Assembly (NCBI GenBank): GCA_013368445.1
Contig: JAACJO010000008.1
Location: forward strand, 1,612,001-1,676,000
Reading direction: 5' to 3'
DNA: 64,000 nucleotides
From: Leucocoprinus leucothites
Taxonomy: Eukaryota; Basidiomycota; Agaricomycetes; Agaricales; Agaricaceae
The notes under the pieces are model-generated. The model made no database searches and had not been told where the DNA came from. It worked only from the letters and a program-made list of their open reading frames with translations. Position 1 is the first letter of the stretch, and each line of letters starts with the position of its first letter. Below, one piece after another: positions 11,652 to 23,445 of the stretch. Position numbers and translations under genes: made by a program.

Positions 11652-13215
11652 TCAAATAACATACACTTTCTCCTCTTCGAGTGTGTATTCTTCTAATTTT
11701 CTGAAATATTCACGAACAGCCAATCGCCCTTCGTCCGCCTAAAATCATGAGTAAGACTCTCACACCTAGATATTTCAAAAAATTCACCTCTACTTTCGTT
11801 TTTGGAGGCTTCTCGTGCTTGACCGCTTTCTTTGTAGTGCGGGTTTTACGTTGCCGTTTGCTCCGACGTGGTTTGTCTTCTTCAGGCTCCTCATCCTGCA
11901 GTACTTGCTTTTTCCGGCGCTTCGGGAGTCGATCAACGAGCTTCTGGGCGAGTGCCACAGGATCACTAGGCGTGTTGCTCTTATCTTCCCTCTGCCTCCT
12001 GACCCCCGTTTTCCTCCCTGGGAGCAGGGTTGACTCTTCTGCTTGCTTTGTTCTGGTCTTCGAACGGAGAACGCGACGAGGTGGGGTCTCCTTGGCTGTT
12101 TCGTTCCCCTCACTTTCATCCGTGGCGCTCCTGCCCTCCCCATGGTCGCCATCATAGGGCCCTGCCGTGACCTCCACAAAATCACTTGGAGGTTGAAATG
12201 GTTTTGCCCTCATCCGAGGCTCACGAGCTTTCAAAGGTGAAGGAGAGCTTGGCGCGGATTCGGTGCGTGGACTGTATAATAAATCCTCCCTCTCTTTCCC
12301 CTTACCCAAACCACTGATCGTTTGTCTCCGCTTCTTCTTGTGAGGTGTCTGTGGAGTGGCACACGGTGATACGTACTCTTCCTCTCCTCCAGAATCGTCC
12401 AGTACGGCTGTGATATCCAACTGAAGGGGAGGAGGAGAAGTAGCAGGAACGAGAACTAATTCTCCAGCTTCTCTTAGCCCAGTGCTCGGGCCCGGTTCGT
12501 GATCCCAATTGCGTTGTGCCTTGAGCTCTCTCTCAACTGCAAAGAATCCAAATGGATCTGAATTTCGCGCTGGTACCGGATCATCGGATGCCAGGGGTAG
12601 ATCTTCCTGCTCCTCAGGCATAACATCATCCCAGATCTCGTTTCGCTGCAAAGCGCTTGAAGTCTGTAATTCAAAAGATGCTGGAGGAGGGGGTGAAGAG
12701 GGTGGAAGAGATGATGTGAATGGTCTCCGCGTAACTGCAGCGCGATTGATAACTGGAGACGGGGAAATAGGGCGGGCCGAGGGTATTGTGCGTTCCCGTC
12801 GCCTGCGCTTCACTCGTCGCCCGCCTCTTGGGGTATCCTCTGTATCAGAGGGCCGATTTCCATGCGATACCACTAGATCAGTGATATCCTGCAGCGGCTG
12901 TGGCTTCCTCTTTCTCCCTGTCGGTATTTCCTCTTTGGCCTTTCCTTTTCCCTTCCCTTCCCTGTCCACTACTGGCGGCACATTTTCATCCTCATTCTCG
13001 TCATGATTGTCGTCATGCTCTCGATCATATCCACGATTCTCTTTGGAGGATGAATCAGCGACACCGCTAGCGTATTCAAATGACGAGCGACTCGTCTTGG
13101 GTTGGTGCTGAGTTAAAGTGGAGCCCAGAGGTCTTATCGCGGATGCACCAGTGTCTCCTGAAGGCGAAACGGCTGCCTGCCACTGCTCGCGCGTGACGTT
13201 TCTCGTCCGAGGCAT
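11652..13215 (-). CDS. Basic, disordered, probably nuclear protein of unknown family
   Basis: About 505 residues in two exons. Starts MPRTRNVTREQWQAAVS. The body is charged and low in hydrophobic residues, with several basic clusters that look like nuclear localisation signals (GRRVKRRRRER near residue 135, KKKRRQT near 295, PKRRKKQ near 435, PRRSKRQRKTRTTKK near 455). A 49-nt intron (11739-11787) removes a tail with a premature stop and joins KTKVE to a C-terminal exon reading ADEGRLAVREYFRKLEEY and then TLEEEKVYVI. That ending is far more protein-like than the unspliced reading and looks like the one conserved folded element. Probably chromatin- or chromosome-associated, by composition only. 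I do not recognise the family. Long open frames on the opposite strand are composition shadows. Confidence 0.6.
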
Positions 13216-13856
13216 GATCTGAGCGCCCGATAGTAAAGATTCAGTTCCAATATACCAATACTGAAAGGTGTTGTTTATGTCGATAGATCAAGAAATGAAC
13301 TAGATCCTGTTTGCAAAGTAGTCTAACCAAAATGTGGGGCGGACGAAAGATGTAGGTGCTTGTGGTTCAAGTTGAAGAATAGAGATAAGAGGATAGAGAA
13401 TGACGACGACGGCTCCGGGTGACTGTTTGTGGGGCCGGTAGCCACTCGCAACGTGGGAACAACGCGAAGAGTCAATCAACGTGTTATGTCATGTGATGGC
13501 GAGCATATTTGATCGAACAAGAAACTGCAGTCGAAACGCTTAAGCCAGGCTGCTTAAGCGAGGGGAGCTCAGCCCCGAGTTGTACTTCGTAGGAGGAAGT
13601 GAAATAGAACAAGCGGTAAAATGGAACAGACTCGAAAGGCATCTTCTCAGGCACCGAGTCTGCGGGAAGAATAGCCATCTATCGCCGAAAACAAGGTATA
13701 ATTCAGCTCGTGCTGTCTAATACATCCATGCGGCGACGATATTAAAATTCGTGTATTCAAAGTGTTAGAGGAAGATGCATTGTAGGATAAACTTGGAGAC
13801 ATATTTTTGCGTGACTATCCGTGAAATTGGACATGACAAAACCCAGATCATTTCAT
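13216..13856. other. Spacer between PABA synthase 3' end and nuclear-protein gene promoter
   Basis: 640 bp, minus-strand genes on both sides. No supported coding frame. Contains a perfect inverted repeat at 13537-13560, listed separately. Confidence 0.4.
13537..13560. repeat. Perfect inverted repeat, 9-bp arms, built from two GCTTAAGC octamers
   Basis: CGCTTAAGC, a six-base spacer CAGGCT, then GCTTAAGCG. Each arm also contains the self-complementary octamer GCTTAAGC. It lies 322 bp upstream of the start of the minus-strand nuclear-protein gene and 300 bp downstream of the PABA synthase stop. It could be a dimeric transcription-factor site or a hairpin in a 3' UTR; which is unknown. Confidence 0.55.
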
Positions 13857-16158
13857 TTAGCAAGAAGCACCGAAACCGAGAACGACACCATTAAGCTTCA
13901 CATTCGTCTCCTCCCACTCGGCCTCGGGTTCAGAGAGGGCAGTGATGGCACCACCAGCACCGATATACCACTCTTCATCACCATTCCTCTTGGAGTCGTG
14001 GAGGAAGACACTGCGGATGGTGACAGACCAGTCCCCACCTCCACCAGCACACCAGTAACCGAACACACCAGAGTATGGTCCACGTTCGAAACCTTCAATA
14101 TTCTGAAGGAGCTCGACGGAACGTTTCTTGGGGCACCTGTCATGGAACCTGAAGATATATAAAATCAGCGTCTGATATCGACGAACGAAAATTAAGCCAT
14201 ACCAGGTGGCAAGCTGCGCCTCAAGACCTCCCAGCCCAAGCTGTCATCAACTTCAACGGGGGTACCCTCAGGGAGCGAACCCTCGATAACAGAGACAAGC
14301 TGCCAAACAGTCTTGTACTCCTCCACACCACAAAACTTGGAAACATCGACATGCTCGCCAACAGCATTGTGCAAATCGTGACGGATAAGATCAACAATCA
14401 TCAAGTTCTCAGCAATTTCCTTTCGACTTCCAGCCAACATCTTCTCAGCGACCTCACGGGTGATGTGCGGGAGCTTGCGAACGGTACCCTTAATGGGACG
14501 GAGCTGGCATACAGCACCAGGGGAGCGGGAGTAAGAAAGGAAACGTTCGGGAGAGGAGGAAAGGAAGGTGGTGGGATGGAGACGGAGATAACCAGCGTGA
14601 GGGGCAGCATTGGCATTTCGGAGGATCTTGTAGCGGTCCCAGGTGGAGACAGCGTTCTCCTTGGAGACGGTGATGTGGGTGAGCCCGGTCAAGCAAAGCT
14701 CGTAAGAGTCACCAGAGAAGAGGTAGCTCTTGCACCGATCGATATCCTTGACATACTTGTCATGACTGGGGAATTTGACGGTAGCAGATCCCTCTGGGGC
14801 AACGGGTGCCTCAACGGGACCCTTGGGGAGAACAGCAACCTGCTTGGCAGTCTCCTGGATCCAAGCATCATCATTGGGGAGAAGGGATTGGATCCAGACT
14901 TGGTTATTGTTGACATCAACAACGATGGAGCGGTCAACCCAAACAAGGGAGAAATCGGGATGGTTGGTAGCGTTGTGACCCTCCTTCCTAGGCACATCGA
15001 CACCGAGACCGCCAAAGCCAGCTTCGTAGGTGAGGTATCCAGCAAAACCGCCCCAGAAGGGAACGGTGCTGTCGCCACCCTCGACCTTGCGGGCCTCACG
15101 GTACTCGTCGAGGTAAGTCCAGATATCCTTTCCAGTGAGGTCGTGCTGCTCCTTGGAGCTGCCGGTGGTAACCTCAACGTAGTTCTCGTGCACGAAATGG
15201 GTAAAGTGGGGGCTGGAGTCGTTTAAGCAGCCAAGCATGGAGAACTGGCCGGGCTGGCGGCGCTATCGAGGAAGACAAAGCGCTTAGAATCATCGCTAGC
15301 ACCGAGGAACTCGGCGATGGTGAGGATGTTGAGGTCGGGAACGTGAACGGAGGTGTAGGAGACCTTGCCGAGGGATTTGTTGACGGCGTGAGTGGAAAAG
15401 CGTTGGGAGGTGCGTGGCCAGATATGGGAATCGGCGAGTTCAATGGTAGTGGGGGACCTGAAACCAGGGCGGTTGGCCGCATTCCAGTCCTTTGCTAGTT
15501 TCCAGAAGTTCTGGAAAATCCTAAGACCTCCCTCGTCGGTCAAGACAGACTCGGGGTGGTATTGGACAGCCCAGAAGGGCTTAGAAGTGTGACGGACACC
15601 CATACAAATATGACCATTGTCTTCATCATCAGACCATGCCAGCTCTTCGATATCTCCACCTTCCTTGAGGGTGATGTAGAGGGAGTGATAGCGGACGACC
15701 TTGATGTCGGGAAGGCCAGCGAAAACCTCTTGTCCGTTGTGATGGACAACGGAAACCTGACCGTGCTTCACGGTCTGAAGGCGGTGAATTTTACCACCGT
15801 GCTCGACGCCCAAACTTTGTTGACCCAGGCAGACACCGAAGATAGGAACCATGTCCTCCTTGGCGACTTTCCAGAGGTCACAGACAACACCAATATCAGT
15901 TGGGATGTCTGGAGAACCGGGGCCAGGACCGACAACGATGGCAGAGAACTTGCTAAGGACGGGGAGGAGGTCCTTGATGGTGTGAGAATCGTTTTTTATG
16001 ACATGGAGGATGGACTCTGGGATGGCCTTCTTGATCAACGCAGCAAGGCTGAAGAGCGCGTCAGAACGCGACCAAAAACTTGAAACAATGGCGACTTACT
16101 TGTATGCAAACGAGCAGTATGAGTCAACCAAGAGAACATGGGGTTTTGTGTCGGCCAT
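13857..16158 (-). CDS. Fused aminodeoxychorismate (PABA) synthase, glutamine amidotransferase plus chorismate-binding domain; two apparent frameshifts
   Basis: Makes 4-amino-4-deoxychorismate from chorismate and glutamine for folate synthesis. Exon 1 begins MADTKPHVLLVDSYCSFAYN and is spliced to LAALIKKAIPES. The N-terminal class I amidotransferase has VGPGPGSPDIP, the nucleophile motif GVCLGQQSLG, and HPES of the His-Glu pair. The C-terminal PabB-like part has FAGYLTYEAGFG, SSPERFL, PIKGTVR, NLMIVDLIRHDL and GSMTGAP. Two positions break the frame: near 15257, between FVFLDSAA and PGQFSMLGCL, and at 14130-14133, between GSMTGAP and KKRSVELLQ. Each looks like loss of one C from a C-run on the coding strand. 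The remaining frame is intact through GVFGYWCAGGGGDWSVTIR to the end. Either two sequencing/assembly errors or a recently inactivated gene. Confidence 0.85.
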
Positions 16159-18570
16159 TTGGGATGAAAATGAGTTGTCTAGAGAAGAGAATGGAGTCTA
16201 AGATGAGAAGGGAGGGATGGGGAATGTTGAGAGCGAAACTTGTGCATTTTATAAGACGATTGGCCACTGTATAGTCAGAAAACAAATGTCCTGTGAGCAT
16301 ACATACAGGAGACGAGTATAGTTGGCGACAGAGGAGAGCTCAGAGCACAGTGCGGAGGATCAACAAACAGACACCGACTACAAAATTATCATGAACAAAT
16401 TTTACGTGGTGTCCTAATTCGACTTACTTTGTGTCATCCAAAAATATGACTTTTGATTGGTTCTCACAGTCGGAATTACGTTGATAAGATCCTATCTCCC
16501 GCACCTCCTGAACTCCTCGATCATTGCAGGGTTTTAACTTTGACCCTGATGATACTCAGTCAGGCTTGAAGACAACCGCACAAACGACTGCGTAAATTCC
16601 TGGTGATTATTCAGTAAAAACTGGTGTTCTGTTTCTTTCTTCTCACTGACCTCGGAAGTCACTCATTTCTAAGTTTGGAACGCCGGGTTGATGCTTATCC
16701 CTTGTCATCGCTTACCCTCAACGCCTTGGGTCAACACACTTCTTCCACAGCTGTGTGGACCAGTCATAGGTCATCGTGAATAAATTGCCCACTGACAATG
16801 ATATTTCAACAGGTAGATAGAATCACGCTTTCTGAATGGCAAATTACCCCAATCGGTACTACACCGATACTCACTCTACCGTGAATGACGGTTGAGTGAG
16901 CAGTTGAGCTCCATCTCCCGTGTTTCTTCCTGCATGGGAGTACAAGCTCCAATTTCTGGACATGCTCACTTCCATCCTTACCATCTCCACCATCGATATT
17001 TGCTCCTCTATTATTGCTACCACTTTCTTCTGACCCATTAGACACGGGTTTGCCTACGGTAATACACTCAGCTGCGAAGAGTCTCTACCTGGATACATAT
17101 TCTTTCTTTAGCGAAACGCCCAAAGAGGATAAGTGAAGATAACGACATAAACGATCGAGACTGCTCCATCCAGTGGTCTTTTCTTGTGTCGGAACTCGTC
17201 AAGCGATGTCTAATTTTAGGACCTTGCGCCTCGCATACCGCATCCCCATTCCCATGGCTCTATTATGGCTACACAAACAATATATGCCATCATCGGCGGA
17301 CCCAAAGCTGTGACAAAGAGGCAAGAATCAGGTACCGCTTGTGTCTGGAATTCTTGTTCAACCTTTGATAAAGTAGGTTATGTTTGTGGCATCGCTTCAA
17401 CTCTTATCTAAGAAACTCAAGTAGGCCAGTGGCTCGGTGAGAACGAGAGTCTCCGTGCTCCATTGACGTGAACCAATCACCCACGACTATTGAACTCGCC
17501 TTTTCAAGAAACCTCTTGTTGGAATGTGGGTCTCTACAACGGATTGCGAGCAAGATGGTTTGACATTTAGTTCCGTCTCAGCTCTCCTATCATCCCGGTA
17601 TAACCCTGCTCAGCATTGTTAAATGTCAGGCTTAAGATGTTGATCACGTCAAACTTCGCGGGAGTTCCTTTCAGGTGGTGACCATGACGACATGTTTATG
17701 GACCACCGTATCGCACAGCACTGTGAACATCATATTTCAGGAGGCTGGTTAACAAAAAGTTAGACGTGAGTAGTGACCAGAGTACGGTATATGCGAGATG
17801 TTCTATTCACTCGAATATGCATCAACCCATTACATACCGAAAGGTATAAATATAACTCTACGAATTTCCGTTCAAGTGCATCCAGGTGTCTAATCATTGT
17901 TTTAGTCGGAGTGGTTGATAGTAGTATGAAGAGCCACTCATGTCTCGACAAGCGAGCTGGAGTCTTACTAGGTTTTGGGTATACCAGAATCCTGGAACTC
18001 GATCCCTTCAAAGACCCGGTCCGGGGTCGAACAAAACGAGGTTCCCGCAGATGGTGGAAGCAAGACGTAGGTTCAATGGACGTGAAATCACGGTATCGAG
18101 TAGGCGGAAGGGTCACGGGGCCTCGCTTTAGGTAGTATCGTTGCAGTGCACCCAAAGGCCCGCGTAAGGCCCAGGCGTCTTCACAGACAGTTAGATGTCC
18201 CTGGTTTCTCAGCGATTGTAATTAACTGCACTGACAGGCTAATGATTCGCGGAACCAATTTCTTTCCGCTCCAATTGATCCTTGAGACACTGCGTTTAGT
18301 CAGTTCCCCAAGGAAAATCCCTAGAGAAATACTTAAACAACTAGCTCTCGTCCCGAAACGGTCTTCTCCCCAAGCATTCGTAGTTCATAATTGAAATGAG
18401 AATGAGGCTACCAATGCAGCCTACCTGAACGAAGCAGCGGCCCGCTCAGCCGGGTTAGTAACGTCTATCATGTCCTTGGGCTTGGACCCACCAGCTCAAA
18501 ATTGCATAGAAAATACAGAGACGATGTTGACAGCCCACTGACCATGAATAAAATGGACTTGTCCTCTAGG
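16159..18570. other. Gene-poor stretch upstream of the divergent PABA synthase gene
   Basis: 2.4 kb with only unconvincing frames. One minus-strand frame at 16806-17045 (begins MSNGSEESGSNNRG) is acidic/Gly-Asn rich and might be an exon of an unrecognised gene; two overlapping frames on opposite strands at 17760-18155 match nothing. The first few hundred bases must include the PABA synthase promoter. Confidence 0.35.
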
Positions 18571-18804
18571 GTTGGTGGGGGACGAGGGAGTGCATGCTTT
18601 GTTAAACCTGGCCCTTATCGTGGCCCTCAGCGCGATAAGGAAGAGAGTCAGAGGGCATACCATCAGTCATTGCCCTTGATTTTTATCGTTGATGGGGGAC
18701 GAGGGAGTGCATGTTTTGTTAAACCTTGCCCTTATCGTGGCCCTCAGCGCGATAGGGATGAGAGCCAGAGGGCATACCATCAGCCATTGCCCTTGATTTT
18801 TATC
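18571..18804 (+). repeat. Tandem direct duplication, two 117-bp units
   Basis: Unit 1 is 18571-18687 and unit 2 is 18688-18804, differing at about seven positions with no indels. The period is a multiple of three and an open frame (18502-18831) crosses both units without a stop, giving two copies of a 39-residue segment with GGRGSACFVKP and PYRGPQRD. Each unit also holds a short hairpin, CCTTATCG with CGATAAGG (imperfect in unit 2). A minisatellite or a remnant of a repeated coding segment. Confidence 0.7.
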
Positions 18805-19191
18805 TCAGGGAATGAGGATGACTCATATTAGCCTTGCGACAGCAATCCTTGAGACAAAATAAGTAGGCACCTTGGGCTTCTATTTTGTTTACATACTAGT
18901 TTCAACGCCGTCGCGCAATCAAAGACTTGACCTTCGGAGCCTCCAATGCATGGCGCTTTGTGGACGGAAACCGGAAAAACCGTATCGGGACCGACTCTTA
19001 AGATTAATCATCCATTAACCGGACCGCGGTACGGACTGGTGCGGGCGATTGGAAATTCCCTGAAAATTCCTCACCCCCCCTCCGTCTCCAGGCACTATAC
19101 TATCCAGGCACTATATAAGAGCCAGATTATCATGGAGGCCGGGCGAAAAAATCCAACCTCCATTTCCTGACCTTATCTCTCCTTCGTTATC
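18805..19191. other. Promoter region of the alcohol dehydrogenase gene
   Basis: 387 bp upstream of a plus-strand gene. Includes a C-run, a short duplicated AGGCACTATA element and the TATA box listed separately. Confidence 0.4.
19113..19120 (+). promoter_or_regulatory. TATA box of the alcohol dehydrogenase gene
   Basis: TATATAAG lies 72-79 bases upstream of the ATG at 19192. A near copy of the surrounding AGGCACTATA occurs 17 bases earlier. Promoter role inferred from position. Confidence 0.5.
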
Positions 19192-21080
19192 ATGTCTGCT
19201 TCCCAAGAACTTCAGTGGAAAGGCTACGCGTATGTTTTTCTCTCTTTTTTTTTGTTGTTGATCCGTATCCCCAACGTGATTGGCTGTTGAATCCGATCAA
19301 CTTCTAACGTGATTGATTTACGTTATACTTAGTATCCACGACACTGCAAAGTGGAACGAATTCAAGGTTATTGACTTTAAGCCTAAACCTGCTGGTGACT
19401 ATGATATCGATATCAAAGTCGAATTCTGTGGTGTCTGTGGGTCGGATGTGACTACCTATCATTTCTGCTGGGCCGCATCACGTATTGATATCTGATTTTT
19501 AGGTTCACACTATCACTGGCGGTTGGGGTGCACCAAACCTCGTAAGTCTCCCTCAACGCGCCAAACGCGTTTCTTAGTTCCTATTGCTCACGAATATACC
19601 AGCCCTTGATCGTTGGCCACGAAATTGTCGGAACTGTTGTTCGAGTTGGTCCTAAAGTTGAAGGATTCAAGGTTGGAGACAGGGCTGGCGTTGGGTGAGT
19701 GTCTCATTTCCGCTAGAGTTAGTATACTTACCAATAATTCCTTTCAGTGCTCAGATCTGCTCGTGCTTGAAGTGCAGTCGCTGCGATAACGACGATGAAC
19801 AATAGTAAGCATGTATTCTCCATCAAACAGGGCGTCGGTTGGCTCAACGACCTTCCAGTTGCGAACAGCCTGTTCACACTTACAACTCATTCTATCCCGA
19901 GGTAGGCCTCCACATACTCTGCCATTCGCTTCTATGGTACTGATTGCTCACTCATACAGTGCGGTACACTGTCACAAGGCGGTTACGCAACCGCCGTCCG
20001 CGCCCATGAACGTTTCGTGTTCCCCATTCCGGACGCCTTAAAGCTCGAAGACGCTGCATCTATGCTCTGCGCTGGTCTCACTATGTACTCGCCTCTGGTT
20101 AGACATGGTGCTGGGTAAGAACGTCAAAAGTCATCTACGACGCTCGCGCTGATGTTACCTTAGACCAGGAAAGCGAGTTGGTATCATTGGACTCGGTGGA
20201 CTTGGGTATGTAACATTGATCCCAGACGAGGTCTCCGAGAATGCTGAACACACGTATTAGCCATTTCGGTGTCATGTTCGCAAAAGCACTCGGATCCGAG
20301 GTTGTCGTGTTCTCCCATTCTGCAAGAAAACAGGTAAAGCCCTTCCCCTTTCTCTCCCCTAACCCCTACTCACCAGCCATAACCTCTAGGACGATGCTTT
20401 CAAATTAGGCGCCACAAAATTCGTCATCACCAGTGAACCTGGTTACGATGAATCCTTGAAGGGTTCACTGGACCTCATCATCGTCAGTTCTCATCTTCCC
20501 ATTCGGTCTTCAGGTCTGACCTATCCCATCACACATAGAGCACCACCGACTCCGCTGCTGCTGTCCAATGGGAGACACTCATCCCCCTCCTCAAGGTCCA
20601 CGGCCGTTTCATCATGGTCGGTATCCCTGATGAGGACCTTGCAGCGTTCAACGCCACCGGTACGTTTCCAAAATCACAAAGTTTGCTCATTCTCATTATT
20701 TCCTTAGTCTTCTTCGGTAACGGTGGCCTGTTCGGTGGAAGCCATATGTAAGTCATTCGTTTACTCCGGGTCCTGATTTTAGTCTAACTCCCTATAGTGG
20801 AAGCAAGAAGGAAGCGATAGAGATGCTCAAACTCGCTGCAGAGAAACAGATCAAGCCTTGGATCGAGGTCCTGCCGAGTAAGATTTAATTTCCTTGTAGT
20901 CCGCCACATTATCGTTGACCATCAATCATCATTGGCAATTTTTGCAGTGAAAGAGGCCAGCCGTGCCGTCACAAACGTCAAAGAGGGAAAGATCAAGTAT
21001 CGTCACGTCCTCAAGTAAGTCCTAGACTGCTTTGTCTTCGATCTTTTTTGCTCATAACCGCTGACAGGGTGGATATTTGA
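19192..21080 (+). CDS. Zinc-dependent NADP(H) alcohol dehydrogenase, cinnamyl-alcohol-dehydrogenase/ADH6 type
   Basis: Medium-chain dehydrogenase that interconverts primary alcohols and aldehydes, probably in the cytosol with NADP(H). Spliced over about ten short introns into about 350 residues. Exon 1 is [13 protein letters not shown]. Catalytic zinc ligands are in [16 protein letters not shown] (Cys and, after splicing, His) and GHEIVG; the structural zinc loop is [17 protein letters not shown], where Tyr is split by an intron. The Rossmann part has [24 protein letters not shown], then [30 protein letters not shown] and GGYA are typical of the CAD subfamily. The C-terminus is KYRHVLKVDI. 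No defects seen. In wood- and litter-decay fungi such enzymes reduce aromatic aldehydes; for this copy that is inference. Confidence 0.88.
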
Positions 21081-21255
21081 GAATCCAGTGTTCTAGATTC
21101 TTTCTTTGTCCTAAATTATCCAGATCTTTTTATAAACCAAGTGGGCATATATTGTAAATCTGCATGACATGACATGATGAATGCGACCTCAAACTGTTGA
21201 ATGCGTGACAAAATTTCGTCTAAGAATGCGTCGAACCGTATGACCTCTCGATCGT

Positions 21256-23279
21256 TCATGGGATCCACTTGTCTGCTTTCCTATCCGTGAACACTTCGAA
21301 TTTAGGTATACCCCTACCATTATCACCCTCTACGAGAACCCATTTCCCCTGCAGATAAAATCAGAATCAAGCGAGATAAAGTTTCAAAGACGACTCACGA
21401 CGAACTGTTGCCTCCCTATTCCAATAGTTCTTAAATTCGGGTTCTCCGGTGTGCGCATCATATCAATCGCATCTTCAAGCGTGAATGTAGTCCTCCGTCG
21501 CATGTGAGCATAGGCTCCGGGCACTCTCCGCAGTAGAGCGTCCTTTTCGAGCTCAACAGCGAGTAAGTCATCGGGTATCCAGTGGACGTGGAATATTATG
21601 GTATGGAGATTCCGTGCGCCTGATATCATGAGCCGTATAGCCGACTACTGCAGTTCAGTGAACCGGGAAAGAAATCGAGCACGAGAGAAGTAGCTTACCA
21701 CACCAGGAACAGCGACTGCACACGCTATTAATTCCAGATTTTCGAAACTGCTCTTCACGCATCGGACGTCGGTCATTGTGAGTTCGACATTCCCTATATC
21801 GAACTCTTTCAAAGAACCTCCGTGCACCTCCGCGAGTTCCAACAGAAACATCCGTGGCACCATGGTTCCACTTCCAGATCCAGACCTGATTTCACCAGTC
21901 ATCGTGAAAGAAGGTAGCTTGAATTTCTCCAAGCCAGGGTTAGGGGTGATATCCTTGATCCAGGACCACAGTTTTCCTGAAGTATCGATCGTGTGGGTCC
22001 GTACGGTCAATGATCTCAGGACGGGCATTTGATCTGGTGGTGGAAATTTGGCTTCGCGGAAAGAGGGTAGGTACTCGGTATCGAGTACTCTGAGATTAGG
22101 GAGACATGTAAGGATCGTAGGTATTGAGTTGGCTGGTGCGCCTTTGAGCCGCAAACTTGTGAGCAATGGGAGATGGGACAGAACTGTTATAAGGATGGTG
22201 GGAGGGACACCGGCACAGCGCTAAGGTTTAACAAACGATACCAAAGCAAAAAAAGGAGGTAAGATTTGAGACGTACATTCCGCAGGAGGACAAGGAAATA
22301 CACTGACTCCTAGCTCTAGGTGAGTAAGTGTCGGACCGAGAGGTTCGCTCCAGTCTTGTAGAACCCTTGGTGGACCTTCCATACACCATAGACTGATGCT
22401 CCGAAGACCAGTTAAGGTATTGAGTTGTTCCCATACCTCGGCACCGAGATCACTATGCGTCCTGATCGTGAGCTTCTTCAGTGAGTGTTTGTGCTTTCGA
22501 ATGACTTCGATTAGAGAAAGCAAGGTATCATCAGCTATCGAAGAGTCGTCACTCCATGTCAGGGATCTGAGATTGGTGCAGAGGGATAATGCGCGTAGTA
22601 TATCATCCATCATTGTTGGAAATCGTGAACGAAGGCTCCGGTGTACAGAACCTAAGAAACTTTGAGTGCCGATCAGGTCATGAGGTATTAGCCAGGCTCA
22701 CCAGTTTCGGTAATATGCCGTACATATTTGGCAAGATGGGGGCGTTTTAATAAAGTTGAGGAAGGATGATGCAAGGGAGACTAAGCACTCGAGATTGGTT
22801 AGTCGACGCTTGATTATAAACCAATCAGCCCTCCGCAAACGACTTGAACACAGCACAAGCCCTTTAGGCTCCCAAGGTGATGTAGGATCATTAGACAATG
22901 CGAGGAGAAAGGCTACCCTGTCCCATGACCAAGTAGGGTTCCCCTCGCAGGACCACACTGGCTTAAAAGGTAAATCCGAGCCCGCCGTGTCACCCGACGG
23001 GCTGAATCGACCCCGCATGGTATTGGCCTCAGGCTCTCGAAGGCTGGCGCTGTATAAGGTAAGAAGTCTCACCTGGGGTATCGTTCTAGTGTTGAGCTCA
23101 CGATATAGCAGAGGGGTAGCAATCCTATTGAAGGTCTTGTTCACCAGCGTACAAGCATGAAAGTCCTGTCGAGAGCCGAGTCCTTCGAGGATGATGGGGA
23201 GGATGTCGAGGGGTAGGTCATCTGTGAGAAGAGGGGTCCTGTGGAAGTAGCAGGATTGTTTGTTAGAGTAGAGTCGCAT
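21256..23279 (-). CDS. F-box protein with leucine-rich repeat-like tail
   Basis: SCF adaptor candidate. The F-box is TDDLPLDILPIILEGLGSRQ followed by CTLVNKTFNRIATPLLYREL. The body has LRR-like segments: LRSLTWSDDSSIADD, LKKLTIRTHSDLG, LRSISLW, LTHLELGVSVFP, LTSLRLKG, LRVLDTEYLPS and LKEFDIGNVELT. Four introns separate the pieces; the last one joins RQQFVV to GKWVLVEGDNGRGIPKFEVF and the stop at 21256. The start is uncertain: an unspliced reading begins MRLYSNKQS at 23279, but an alternative is an intron that splits the start codon (AT|G) between 23328 and 23231, giving M-TPLLTDD. Divergently placed from DPH5 with only about 166 bp between starts. Confidence 0.75.
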
Positions 23280-23445
23280 GGGGCGGACAGGAGGGCACAA
23301 GGGGACTTACATCGAGCTTTTGAATGGGCAAAAGACAAGAAGCCGAGTTGAGAGTGACCCTGAGCGATCAGTCACACCGAGCTCACCGAACCCACCTGAT
23401 CCGCATCGCTATATTTGGGCATATCTAATCTTTTCTCCTTCCTCC

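Noticed and set aside
11747..13006. Plus-strand frames of 136 and 165 residues
   Set aside because: Ser/Phe/Arg-rich shadows of the charged nuclear-protein gene on the other strand.
14351..16083. Long plus-strand open frames (291 and 175 residues) inside the PABA synthase gene
   Set aside because: They are antisense to clearly conserved amidotransferase and chorismate-binding motifs and have no family resemblance.
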